Positions 13,467-23,734 of a stretch of 64,000 nt of DNA are shown piece after piece (position 1 is the first letter of the stretch; each line of letters starts with the position of its first letter). A program made the position numbers and the translations under genes. The notes beneath the pieces were generated by a model. That model made no database searches. It saw nothing but the letters and a program-made list of their open reading frames with translations, and was not told where the DNA came from. This DNA is from Phaeosaccion multiseriatum (Eukaryota; Ochrophyta, other classes): the NCBI GenBank assembly GCA_965112735.1, contig OZ218950.1, forward strand, positions 1 through 64,000, written 5' to 3'.

Positions 13467-14212
13467 ATGAGGGCCCTTCTGCTGAATCTCGCAGTACTGG
13501 GCACGGCGGAAGCGTTTACACGCATTGTCCCAAGGGTTGCAAACTCCCTTGCTCATACTCAGTCCTGGAGAAGCAGCCAAACGAGAGTGGATGCAGCAAA
13601 TGCGTCTCCTATTGACTCCCTGCTTGCGCGGTTCGGAGATATCGCTGCCAGTGCTATTGTGGATTCTCCTTTCAGCCCCACGCTTGTGAAACAGGCCAAG
13701 CATACGATGAAGGGCTCCGCGAAGGTTCGTCGGTGCAGATTTTGTCGTCGGCAACGGGGGGGGGGAGCGACAGGGAGTGGAACCCTCTTGGGAGGCGTCC
13801 TACCTTGCTGGGGTGCACTGCGCTCTGGCCCTTTGTCTGAGGTACCTTTTCTCTCTCTCTGTGTGTGTGTCTGTCTGTCGATGCATCCGGTCCTCTCTCT
13901 ACGTCAGAGCGTGGGGATCCAATGGGACGAGCAGGTGGAGCAGCTGCAGCAAGCGCAGGACTGGGACAAGGCCTTGGCCAACGTGCTTGACGAGGGGAAG
14001 GGGGTGGAGGTGAGGAGTGGGAAGCGGGCTGGACGGCGGGGAGGGAAGGGGTGTTGACGAGGTCCTTGCTCTCTTTTTTTTCCGTACAGGTGCCGCTGTA
14101 CTATAAGCAGCCCTTCCACGCGTACAAAGACGGTAATCTGGGCTTCGAGGCTGCCTTCGAGCAGGTGAGCCGCAGCGCCTTGGAGCAACCCATCCCCCCC
14201 CCTCTACTCCAC

Positions 14213-14252
<40 letters not shown>

Positions 14253-15454
14253 GCTTGCTCGCTCGCTCTGCAGGAGCTGGCAGGGAAGGCCGTTGGGGTC
14301 CGCAACTTCCCCGACTCCGGCTTGAACGGCGAGTACGTCCTACGTGCATCTTACGACCGAGAGCTGCTGCGACTCGGCGCCGCGGTGGAGGACGGCGGGC
14401 TCGTCGTGGACATGGGCTGCGGAACAGGTGCGGTGGGTGGCCCGACCGCTGCTCGCAGACAGACTCGCTCACACCTTTGCCTTTCCCTTCGCTGCGTTGA
14501 GAGCAGGGACGAGCTCTCGCTACATAGCCAAGCTCTTTCCGCAGGCTCAGGAGGTCCGGGGCTACGACTTGTCGGCGCACTTCGTGGCGGTGGGGCAGTA
14601 CCTGCTCTCGGAGGAGGGCAAGATGGCAACCGACGGAACCGTGTTCGGAGAAGTGGGGGAGGTTGGCCCGGAGGCAGCTGCAGCAGCAGCAGCGACAGCA
14701 GCAGCACCTGAGGAGGCGCCAATCTCTATCCATTACGGGGACGTCGCTGACATTGGGTGAGGAACACGGCCCCTCTTGCTGCTCAGACCTTTTCCTTTCT
14801 CGCCTTTATGCTGACCCCACCCCTCTGCACACACACACACACACACACACGCACACACACACACAGCCTGCCGGACGAGAGTGCGTCGCTGGTGAACATC
14901 TGCTTTGTCGTGCATGAGCTGCCCGACGAGGCGCGGAGGGCGATCTTCCGGGAGGCCTTTCGCCTGCTCAAGCCCGGAGGCTCGGTGTGTATGATGGAGA
15001 TGGACCCGGAGACCCCCGGCTACCGCGCCCTCAGGTCCAACCCCTTCGTCTTCAGTCTTATGCGGGCCACAGAGCCCTACTTGGAAGACGTGAGTCAGAG
15101 ACAGAGTGCCGCATAGAGGGAGCGGGGAGGGGCGGAGTGCAGGCCTATGCATGAACGGCCCAGCGGCCTGACCCCCCCCCCTCCCGCTTGACGCTGCTAC
15201 CCCCCCTTGCGCCCCCTTCCCCCCTCCCCCTCCTCACATAGTACTTTGCGTCTGCCGAGAGCGTGGCCTCTGAGCTGCAGGAGGTGGGCTTCTCCTTCGT
15301 GAGGCAGTCCGCCGCCACGGGCAGGCACTTCGCCCTTCTCGCGGGCAAGAGCGGGTACCTGGACCTTCGGCCCTCCGCCGAGGAGCGACAGAAGAGCGAC
15401 TTGCACACAAAAATGACGGTGGGCGACATAGTCAAGCGGAAGGAGGGCGCGTAG
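13467..15454 (+). CDS. Class I SAM-dependent methyltransferase, probably plastid-targeted
   Basis: Exons: 13467-13724 (or to 13841), 13908-14009, 14090-14164, 14274-14427, 14507-14756, 14867-15089, 15242-15454; frames join with GT-AG introns. The protein has 424 or 463 residues depending on the first donor, since both options keep frame. The N-terminus (MRALLLNLAVLGTAEAF) is a hydrophobic signal segment ending in A-F, followed by a basic, Ser-rich stretch, as in complex-plastid presequences. The SAM-binding motif VVDMGCGTG lies at about residues 189-197. It is followed by an acidic strand end (GYDLSAHF), HYGDV and the FREAFRLLKPGG motif typical of UbiE/Coq5-like enzymes. The substrate is unknown. 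Introns carry (CT)n and (CA)n tracts. This is the gene closest to the telomere. Confidence 0.88.
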
Positions 15455-15460
15455 AGGCGC

Positions 15461-15633
15461 TCAGCGAGGCATTGCATCAAGAGGTGTGGTCACACTCAGC
15501 GAGGCATTGCATCAAGAGGTGTGGTCACACTCAGCGAGGCATTGCATCAAGAGGTGTGGTCACACTCAGCGAGGCATTGCATCAAGAGGTGTGGTCACAC
15601 TCAGCGAGGCATTACATCAAGAGGTGTGGTCAC
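15461..15633. repeat. 35-bp minisatellite, five copies
   Basis: Copies begin at 15461, 15496, 15531, 15566 and 15601, each starting TCAGCGAGGCATTGCATCAA. The last has ATTACATC in place of ATTGCATC and is cut short. The array starts seven bases after the methyltransferase stop codon, so it lies in the presumed 3' UTR. Confidence 0.95.
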
Positions 15634-15855
15634 TGGTCCGGGTGGTGCTTTGTTTGGTTTTACGTTCTGTCACTGCCCCCTTCCCCCTGGAGCCTGAGGG
15701 AGCGAGAACGCCCCTCCTGCCCCCCGCCTTTGCTGTGGCATGCGAAGTATGCGTAGGAGAGCTTATGAGAGCTTATGGGCGCTTATGAGAGCTTATGGGC
15801 TCTTGGGGTGGGATTGAGGGGCGGGACGCGCTTGGGCTTGCACTTGCCGTGTCCT

Positions 15856-15941
15856 GATTCGAACAAGGCATTAACCCTAACCCTAACCCTGATTCGAACA
15901 AGGCATTAACCCTAACCCTAACCCTGATTCGAACAAGGCAT
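15856..15941. repeat. Interstitial telomeric repeat embedded in a 35-bp unit
   Basis: Two full 35-bp units and one partial begin at 15856, 15891 and 15926. Each full unit is GATTCGAACAAGGCAT followed by about three CCCTAA repeats, in the same orientation as the chromosome-end telomere. The partial third unit stops before the telomeric part. Confidence 0.93.
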
Positions 15942-16238
15942 CAAGGCAGAGAGGGCACTTGCACAGAGAGAGACAGAGAGAGAGAGTCAGAGAGCGCGAG
16001 GCATCACATGGTCTGAAGCTTCTCCTCCCCTCCCGGGAGTGGAAAGTCTTCCATTTAATTTTTAATTAAAATTCGAAGCACACACACATGAATCCTGCGC
16101 TGCTGTACTCTCTGCGAAGGGGCCCCTCTGCTCGGTCCAGCCTCGCTCTGAGGACCTCCTCCCTTCCCTTCCCTGCGTGCCATTGTGCCGTGCGCCCTCC
16201 TCACTCTCTCCTCGTCTCCTCGATGGCCGGTGCCTAAC

Positions 16239-17147
16239 TCACCACAGCCCCTCGAAGACGCCGTCCTCTGGCTCGAACCCCTCGGTCTGCTGCTGCCCGT
16301 ATGATGACTGTGTGTCGTCCCCGTCTTGCTCTTCCGCTTGGGGTGAAAAGTCGCAGGGATAAAGCGCGTCGCACAGCCTGTGTATGTCCACCATGTGGCT
16401 GTGGCTGTGGCTGTCCCCCTGCTGCTGTATCACCACCTGCTGCCCCTCCTGCGGCCCCCTCACGGCAAAGAGCTTGCTCAGCAGCGCCATATCTCCCTTC
16501 GATATGCTCACGCCGCCGAAGCGCTGCAGCACCTGGATCACAGCCGCCATGCCCAGCTGTTGTACCACCAATTGTCCTTCTGCCTGGTCCCCTCCCACCT
16601 GCTGCCCCTGCCCCTGCCCCAAGCAATACTCCTGCTGCAGCGCCCTCCGTAGAGGCGTCTTGGTGGCCCTGAGGCGCTGCAGCAAAGGAAGGCCCGCCAG
16701 CCAAGTGGAGGAGGAAGAGCAGGAGGCTGACCGGCGGTGGTGTCGGCTGAGCACCTCTGCACCGTCCAGCGTACCACTCATGTCATCCACGAGCTCCCCG
16801 AGGCGAACGGTGACCGGCCTCACGGTTCTCACTGGCGCCGACAGGACCGTTCCTCCTACCCCTCGCCCTTGCCCCCTCTTGCCGTCAACTGCCATCGCCG
16901 GGCTCTTGTAGCGCCGTGTGAGGGTGAGGAGCTCCGCTTGGCTGATGCCCTCGAGCAGACCGGCCTTGTCCAGTGCTTTGAAGAAAGCATCCTCACTGAA
17001 GCACAAGGGCACTTGCTGCCCCAACTACAGGGGCCGCGGGGAGGCACACAGAGGGGCAGGCACATGGGCAGGCGTATGGGCAGGAGTATGGGCAGAGGCA
17101 CATGCGGAGATGGCGGTGTGCAGGGGGGGATCCATCAGATCAGAACA

Positions 17148-17189
<42 letters not shown>

Positions 17190-18407
17190 TTAGGCTTGGT
17201 GGGGACGCCTTAGCTCGCTCTGCAGAGCATGGGGCCTGTCGCTAGCCTTACTTGTTGACGGACACACAGGCTGGCACTGGATGCAACGGGATGGCACTGC
17301 ACGGCACCGGACGGGCTTACCTTCTCCCTGACGTCGATTTGGAGGTGCCTGGCGCGGCGCACAAGCTTCTGCAGGACGCGCTCCACATTGCATAGAGGAA
17401 AGGCGTCGGGGAGACTGTGGAAAGGGGGGGTGGAGAGAGAGGCAGAGAGGCCGAGGCAGAGCACAAGGGGAGAGGGTAAGAGAGAGTGATGAGAGAGTGT
17501 CGCGTACCACAGGGAAGGACAGGGGGGAGGGAAGAGTGTACACGACAGTGGCAAGGGCATGAGACAACACAGTAGCAATTGGCACAGCAAGCAAGCGGCC
17601 CAACTGAGCCCAAACCGGCCCCAAGAAGCCCACAGTAACACCCCAACAACCTTTCCCGCTCTCCTCACCTTTCGCACAGACGCAGGGACTGTACCTCCAT
17701 CTCTGTGACTCTGAAGACCCTCCCGTTGGGCAAGTTGAGTCGGGCCCCGAGGTGTATCTGCTGCATGGTGAAGGGCTTCCCGGAGAGGGCGTCTCTGTGT
17801 CTGTCCCTGGCCAGGTAGGGCCCTCCCAGCCGCCCGCTGTTCCGCACCCTCGTCTCGAAGATGTGCAGCGTCTCGTCGTCGATGTGGTACGTGAGAATGA
17901 GCCTCCGCTCCGCGTCAAAGTCCGGCGGCGCGAGGTCAATACCGGTGTCGTCGGCCCCCTTTCCGCCGCCCCCTCTGAGTCCCTCTCCTACCCCTTGTGT
18001 GTGCCTGGCCCTGGGCTTGACTGTCCTCTCCTCGAGCTGCCCCTTGCAGCGCAGCACGGCCCCGTCCATACGCTGGTGCGCCTTGTTGGAGCCCCTCTGG
18101 CGGTTGGTAAAGTCCCTCGCGCGTTTGTCCTCGTCGTGCTGCCCCACGTTGCCCAGCACGCTCAAACCGCTCTGCCCATGGGACTTCCCCTGGCCACGGC
18201 CCTGGCCATGGCCCTGGCGCCGGAGCAGCTGCTGCTGGTGCTGGTAGTGCTGCAGCTGCTGCTGGAGCCGCTTGCTCTCCTCCGTGCGGGGCATGACGAA
18301 GCCGCTCTGGCTCTGAGGCTGGGACGGGCAGATGCTCTGAGTTGCCCCCCCCACCTTCCCAGGTGAGCATCGCCCGTGCCCCCCCCCCTGCTGCTGTTGC
18401 TGCTGCT

Positions 18408-18438
<31 letters not shown>

Positions 18439-20522
18439 TATCATCAACTGCTGCCCCTGCTGCCTGAGGACGTCCTCCCTGCCGGCCAGCAGCTCGAGAC
18501 CGTGCTCCTCTCTGTAGTAATCCCTCGTGAACTTGTCGCACCCCACGAGTAGCACCGATCGTCCCCACACGTCGAGCCTGCGCCCCACCCACAGGTCCTT
18601 CTCCGTCACCACCCCCGCCGCCTGTGCCTGCCCCTCACTCGCGGGGGTGGCCGGGCTGCTGACTGCTTGCCTCCACTCGAGGGGAAGCTTCTGCCTCCGT
18701 AGGTACACGTTGCCCTCGTCCCTGCCGCTGTTGCGCATGTCCTCCTTCTTGTTGCGCATCTCCAGCGTGTTGTTCTCCAGATAGAAGAGCAAGTCGTACC
18801 TTCTTACCTGCCCCCCCGTGGCGGCAGTGTCGTCCCACTCTGCATCGAAGCGCAACACGTGCTTCTCGTGCTGTAGGAAGCGCTTGTCCGCGAGCTGCTT
18901 GAGGTCGTGCCTCGTGCCCGACGCCGATGTGCACCTCTTTGGGCTGGGGGGGGCTCCCAACTGCGACCCCCCTTCCTCCGCCGCACCTCCTCCTCCTCCT
19001 CCGGGCCTCCCCCTGCCCATAGTCCTTCCTCTGCCGCCCTCGTGAAAGCCCCTGCCCGTGAGCTGCAGCTCCTCGCCCTGCCCGTATGACTGCCCCTGCT
19101 TGCACAAGGCCGAAGCGGGGGTTGGCACTGGGGAGGCGCTGCGTGGCCTGCCTCTGCTCACGAGGCGGGGACTGCCGAAGCCTGTGGTGTGCTCCGCCCG
19201 CAGCTCGTGGCTCATGTGCGCGGGATAGGGCAGTGCGGGGGGCTGAATGACGTTCATTTGCCGCAGATACCACTCCCTGGGAGGAGAGAGGGTTGGAGAG
19301 AGGGTTGGGGTTAGCCACAGTGTTGGTTGCTCTCCGAAGTTAAAGTAAGTTCTGCCTTGCTCTGCTATTACCCACCACCCTTCTACAAAGTTGCATACCT
19401 GGTGCTCCTGTCGCAGTCGACGATGCTGTACGTCTGTCCCAGCAGCCTCAGCGAGCGGCCCACGCGCAAATCCGCAGGGCCGTAGGGCTCCTCGCTGCGC
19501 TTCAGGAACACATTGCGTCGCACGAGCAGCCCGCCCGGGTGACCGCTGTTGGGCTGGCGCACCTCCACCACCTCGAAGCTTCCGTCGTCCGTAAAGTGAT
19601 GCACGACGATAGGGCGGATCACGGCGTCCGGGTACTCGGGCCCGCCCAGCGCGCAGTCCCGGGCCCACTGGGCCTTCTCCTGCAAGAAGCCGAAGAAGCG
19701 CAGCACCACTCTCTCCTGCTTCACATAGTTGGGCACGCTGGGAGGAGGGATGTGGATCGTCTCAGTCCCACCCCTCCGTACCACCGGGGAGTGGGGAGGC
19801 CTCTGCACAGCGGTGCTGCCGGCGCTCTGGGGTCGACTGCGATAGAATTGTCGCTGAGGCTGAGGCTGGGGCTGCGGCTGCGCTGCATCTTCGTTCGCCT
19901 GCCCATGGTAGTCGTCACAGTGCTGCTCTGGACCGCATATACGGCGTGCGCCTCCCCCACTTTCGCCGAGGGAGAAGGATATCGACGGCGCGTGCCGTGC
20001 CGACTGTGGCCGCTGAACACGAATTCCTCCTGCATGAGGAGGGGCCGCCCTGCCTGGTGATTGTTGCTGTGAGTCGCCGGTCTCGGCAGGATATTCTGGA
20101 GACGTAGGACTTGCCCGTTGGCGGTAGGGCGAGGCGGAGGCGGGGCGCTGATTGGCACGCCCTCTAACCTTCTCTTCGCGCTGCGTCTGTTCCAGCTGTA
20201 TTCGCTCCAGCTGCTGCTTCCTCAGCATTTGTATCCGCTGAGAGTAGTGCAAGGCCACCCCGCCAGCAGAGCCTGGGCGAGAGGGCGAGAACAGATCCTG
20301 TCCTCCCTCACCGCAGGGCTGAAGATTCCGAGCCGTCGGTGGCTCCTCTCTGCGGTACGCCCCTGCCGTCTGGGGCCGGGGAGCCATCGCACCCCCCTGG
20401 CCCTTCTTCTGCAACAAGCTCTGCTTCCCGAACCCTCGATACTGCTTCTGGACCCATGTCTGATCGGACTGCCACCCCATCCCGGGGAGGGCTGACACTA
20501 CAGTGCTGTCCATGCATGGCAT
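16239..20522 (-). CDS. RIB72/EFHC-like axonemal doublet-microtubule protein, three DM10 domains
   Basis: Exons (minus): 20522-19399, 19276-17669, 17414-17321, 17024-16239; 1203 residues. The start is the ATG at 20522; the frame extends upstream without another ATG. DM10-1 lies at about 265-380 (core NYVKQERVVLRFFGF, ending DCDRSTREWYLRQM across the first intron), DM10-2 at about 510-635 (HVLRFDAEWDD, LLVGCDKFTRDYY) and DM10-3 at about 820-911 (LILTYHIDDETLHIFE). Three DM10 domains followed by an EF-hand-like tail is the RIB72/EFHC1/EFHC2 plan; these proteins sit inside axonemal doublet microtubules. The C-terminal 260 residues are divergent and I see no clean calcium loop. It is almost twice the length of human EFHC1 because of Gln-, Gly- and Arg-rich inserts. 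It shares a 141-bp divergent promoter with the next gene. Confidence 0.87.
16425..16436 (-). repeat. Dispersed TTGGTGATACAG word, coding, Gln frame
   Basis: The minus strand carries an 11-of-12 match within the last RIB72-like exon, read as VVIQQQ. A second, weaker copy lies at 16560-16571 in the same exon (QLVVQQ). Confidence 0.7.
17151..17190. repeat. (GCGT)n tetranucleotide run in an intron
   Basis: Forty bases of pure GCGT repeat lie within the last intron of the RIB72-like gene (17025-17320). Confidence 0.95.
18436..18447 (-). repeat. Dispersed TTGGTGATACAG word, coding, followed by poly-Gln
   Basis: The minus strand reads TTGATGATACAG and encodes QQLMIQQ, running directly into a poly-Gln tract encoded by CAG/CAA at about 18390-18435. 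Confidence 0.7.
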
Positions 20523-20663
20523 TTTGCCCTCCACTCTGCTTTGATATCGGCTCTTGACCTCTGCCGGTTACAGAATCAGTTTCAGTTCTTGAGACAGACC
20601 ACTAACTAAAACTGTAAACTTGGCCGCTCTTGCTTGAATTGTTGTTAATAGAGCAAGGTTACG
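20523..20663. promoter_or_regulatory. Compact divergent promoter region
   Basis: This 141-bp gap separates the start codons of the RIB72-like gene (minus) and the plastid-targeted gene (plus). It is less GC-rich than its surroundings. Both 5' UTRs and core promoters must lie here or overlap the genes. No recognised motif was seen. Confidence 0.5.
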
Positions 20664-21827
20664 ATGGCGCGCCCTCCTCTTGGCCCTGCGTCCTTCCGGC
20701 TGAGGGCGGTTCTTCTCTGTCTCCTGCTGGTTCATGTACTGGCTTTCCTCCCATGCACGCTGCCCGTCAGACCGGGTGCCGCCAAGTTGAGCGCGTCGTC
20801 CCCTCGCGGCGGTGGGCGAGGGAACAAGAGGCCCCTCGCTCGACGCTTCGCGGGCAAGGGCTTCGGGGCAAACAAGCAGCCCCCCATCGATCTGGACAAG
20901 CTGGCGTCGAGCCCGAAGTTCCTGCAGGTGCAGATGAAGGCCTTCGAGCGAATCATGAACGAGGAGGGCAAGGTCATGAATGATGTGTACGTGCGGGCTC
21001 CGGGAGGGGCCAAGTTCTTCTTTGCCGGCAAGGTGGTGTTTCGGAAAGACCGAGGGATTAGTCTGGACCAAGCAGTGCAGATGCAAAAGAGGATCATTGC
21101 GGACCACGGACGGAGGCTGTCTCCCGGTATGCCCTTCCTGCTGCAGTTCTTCACGGTGAGTGCTGAGGCGAGGCAAGGGCCCGGGGAGGGAGAGTGGGCT
21201 GTCCAAGCATCGCAGAGGGGACGGATGCGCCGCCGTTGCTTTTCCCTATCTTGTGTTTTCATCGGCTGTTCTTCATTGTCGGCCAATCCCTGCGGCGCCC
21301 TCTGCTTCATCCGAGGCTCCCCTCGAGCCGCTCCATCTCAATGCCTGGCACCCCTGAGACTGTGCCCATCGCTTCTCTATTCTACCCAACCCCTGCTGCC
21401 CATGCCCAACCATCGCTCCTGCCAGGCCCCTGGAGACACCGAAGTGGCCGTGGCCAAGAGCGAGGAGCGGCTGTACCGGTAAGTCACTTGTACTAAGTGT
21501 GCCCCCCCCTCTGCTCTGCTAGGCCAGTACCGCTGCCCACACTTGCCCTAACCGTAGCACATCCGCTGCCATGCGAACAGTGCCCTGGCGGCTGAGGCTG
21601 GAGATCGCGACTCCCGTGCTGCAGATGTGAGTGGGCTGTCCTTTGAGGACGTGGGCTTCATGCCGGAGCTTTATGAGGACGGGGCACAGCCCTTCTACTG
21701 CCGCAAGAAGCCGGACGGGGACAACATGAAGGCTCCGTCCAAGGGGCCGGAGATGACGCCCGAGTTGGAGGCCCAGATCGAAATGGAGCGGGCCAAGGCG
21801 CTCGCAAAGCAGCAGGCCGCCGAGTGA
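20664..21827 (+). CDS. Conserved-looking plastid-targeted protein of unknown function
   Basis: Exons: 20664-21155, 21426-21478, 21581-21827; 263 residues. The N-terminus has a hydrophobic signal segment (RLRAVLLCLLLVHVLAF) followed by LPCTLPVR and a Ser/Arg/Gly-rich stretch. This is the bipartite presequence with Phe at the cleavage site expected for import through a complex plastid's outer membranes. The mature part (from about residue 65) is mixed charged: it includes KFLQVQMKAFERIMNEEGK, then GGAKFFFAGKVVFRKD, then FEDVGFMPELYEDGAQPFYC, and ends in a charged helix. I do not recognise a family; there is no transmembrane helix after the presequence and no catalytic motif. The first intron leaves the frame open, so retention would not truncate the protein at once. 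Confidence 0.82.
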
Positions 21828-22230
21828 GGGGCCGCAGCAGCACTTGGTGATACAGCAGGGCCAGTCGCCAAGGTAGCGAGGGGGGCGGGGGCTGGGTAGA
21901 GCTTTGGCGGCCTTGGCCGTGCTTGGCGCCAGCAGACTTGGGAACCCCCCTCTCATGTCCATCCAATCGACAGCTCCCCAGGCTGGGCACTTTCCCTTTC
22001 AGGGCCTGGGCGCCTGCCGGGGCGTGCAAGGCCCAGGGGGGGGGGGAGCGACCACAGCAGCAGATGGCAGCAGATGGCAGCAGATGGCAGCAGAGGCAAC
22101 TCCGGACCTCTCCGTCTCTCGGGCAAGAGGAGATTGAATGGAAAGGCGTTTTTTTTTATTGTGTTGTGATTTGTCCTTGCCTGTGATTTGTGATTGAGGG
22201 CCCTTCCGGCGCCTCCTCAATTTTTAAGCA
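21828..22230. other. Convergent 3' region between plastid protein and Tubby-like genes
   Basis: Non-coding, with the presumed 3' UTRs of both genes. It holds one exact TTGGTGATACAG word at 21844-21855, a GGGGGGGGG run near 22037, a short (CAGATGGCAG)n repeat at about 22057-22095 and a T-rich stretch near 22149-22159. Confidence 0.7.
21844..21855 (+). repeat. Dispersed TTGGTGATACAG word, exact, non-coding
   Basis: An exact copy followed by CAGGG lies 17 bases after the stop codon of the plastid-targeted gene. Here it is not translated. Confidence 0.85.
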
Positions 22231-23681
22231 CTAGAACTGCGCATTGGTGTCGAAGCGCGCGAGGCACACGGCGAAGGCCTGCAGCATGGAGAAGGGCCAC
22301 TGAAAGTCCACGTTGAAGCAGTTCTTGCCCACCTTGCCCATCTGCAGCAGCAGCGGCCGCGGTGTGTCATCCCCGTCCACCTCCCCCTTGCCGTCCCCCT
22401 CTCCGAAGTAGCGCACCCTGTTGAGAGTGTTCTCAGGCGTGCTCTTGATGAGCTGAAAGTTCTTGATGCTCGCAGCGGTGGCTCGGCCCTTGAAGTCAAC
22501 GAGGCAGGACGAGAGCGGATCGTAACGGCTCTCTCGTTGATGCACGATGAACAGACGCTCGCTCAGCAGCAAGTTCTGTGCCCCCTGGTAGCGGATGCGG
22601 CCGAAGTTGGCGGCGATGCTGTCCTTCGGATCGCCGGGCCGCCACACCTCCACGTGGTACGGACTTGTCCCCGCCCCTGCCGCTTGTCCTCCCTGCTGCT
22701 GCTGGTGCTGCTGCCAGTCCCTGACTCTGGGGATGCACACCTCCATCCTCCGCTTTCCTGACCTCTGCAACTTCTTGTTGAAGGCGAAGATGATGACGCA
22801 AAGCTCCTTGCGGCTAGGCCATTGCTGCATGGAGGAGCTTGTTGAACCCGACGCGGACGTGGGTGAGTCGCGCGCCCCCCCCCCTCTTCGCTCGTCGCTC
22901 CCCCCCTCGCTGCCCGAGTCCATCTCGCCCCACAAGGCGCCCCCCCGGCCGTGCGAGGCTTGATGGCTAGGCGAGTAGTCGTGTATGGGGTTGTCGCCCC
23001 CGTCGTAGAGGGCGTACTCGGTGTCTCCCAAGCCCGTGGCCCGGAGCTTGCCAAGGAAGGAGGAGGAGGAGCTCTTGTCGCGGGGCCTGAACAGGTCCTC
23101 TCTTTTCATGCTGATGACGTAGTGGCTGGTCTTGGACTTGATGATCTTCCTGGCGGCCATCAGCAGCCGTCCATTGCCATCCTCCAGGTCGGCGAACATG
23201 GTGTAGATCGGGCTGAGCGTGTGTGGACAGAAGGCAAACACGCACACGGTAAGGAAAGCAGGGGCGGGCGGTGGGAAGGTGAAGGAGTGAGGGCTGAAGG
23301 GAAGAGTTCGAGGGGGCACGCAGAGGACACAAGCTACAAGCCGTTACAAGCCGTTACAAGCCGTTCCAAGCCGTAGGCCCTCTCCTCACATCACAGGAAG
23401 AGCACAAGCACTCGAGCAGTCAAGCAGTCCGGCGCTGGTTCCTCACCTGAGCTTGTTGAGGCCGCTGCGGTTCCTCTCAATGTAGCAGCGCATCACCGTC
23501 CCGGGCCCTGCCCGCAGTGGCTCGCAGATGAAGGGCCTGAGCTCGCCAAGCAAGAAAGGGACGCTCTCTGGGTCCAGCACCGCCGCTTTCAGCCCCAGCG
23601 CCTCTCCCGGACGCAAGCCTTGGATGGGCTTGCCCGAGAACTGGGGTGCCGACCTGGAGATCTGCGGCTGCGGCTGCGGCG

Positions 23682-23734
<53 letters not shown>

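Larger units (their letters stand above)
15455..16238. other. Convergent intergenic region with two 35-bp minisatellites
   Basis: This 784-bp region lies between the 3' ends of the methyltransferase and RIB72-like genes. It holds two unrelated 35-bp tandem repeats (listed separately), a short GAGAGCTTATGGGCGCTTAT-type repeat around 15750-15800, a purine-rich tract near 15960-15995 and an AT-rich patch (TTTAATTTTTAATTAAAATT) near 16053-16072. The patch may contain 3'-end signals for one or both genes. No gene was seen. Confidence 0.7.

Noticed and set aside
7166-13525. Very long open frames on both strands across the satellite (up to about 1400 codons)
   Set aside because: The 42-bp monomer is a multiple of three with no stop in several frames, so long frames are automatic. 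Substitutions show no codon-position bias that I can see, and several frames are open at once.
15461-15633. Regular 35-bp repeats as a CRISPR array
   Set aside because: The units are contiguous without unique spacers, and the genome is eukaryotic.
15872-15925. Interstitial telomere repeats as a chromosome fusion point
   Set aside because: The repeats are short, in one orientation and part of a tandem unit; a fusion would give head-to-head arrays.
15856-15941. GATTCGAAC as part of a tRNA T-arm
   Set aside because: It is the unique half of a 35-bp tandem repeat; no acceptor stem or anticodon arm surrounds it.
20523-20534. Upstream GTG extension of the RIB72-like frame (and a similar one upstream of the Tubby-like ATG)
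   Set aside because: Nuclear genes start at ATG; ATGs at 20522 and 25935 are in frame and close by.
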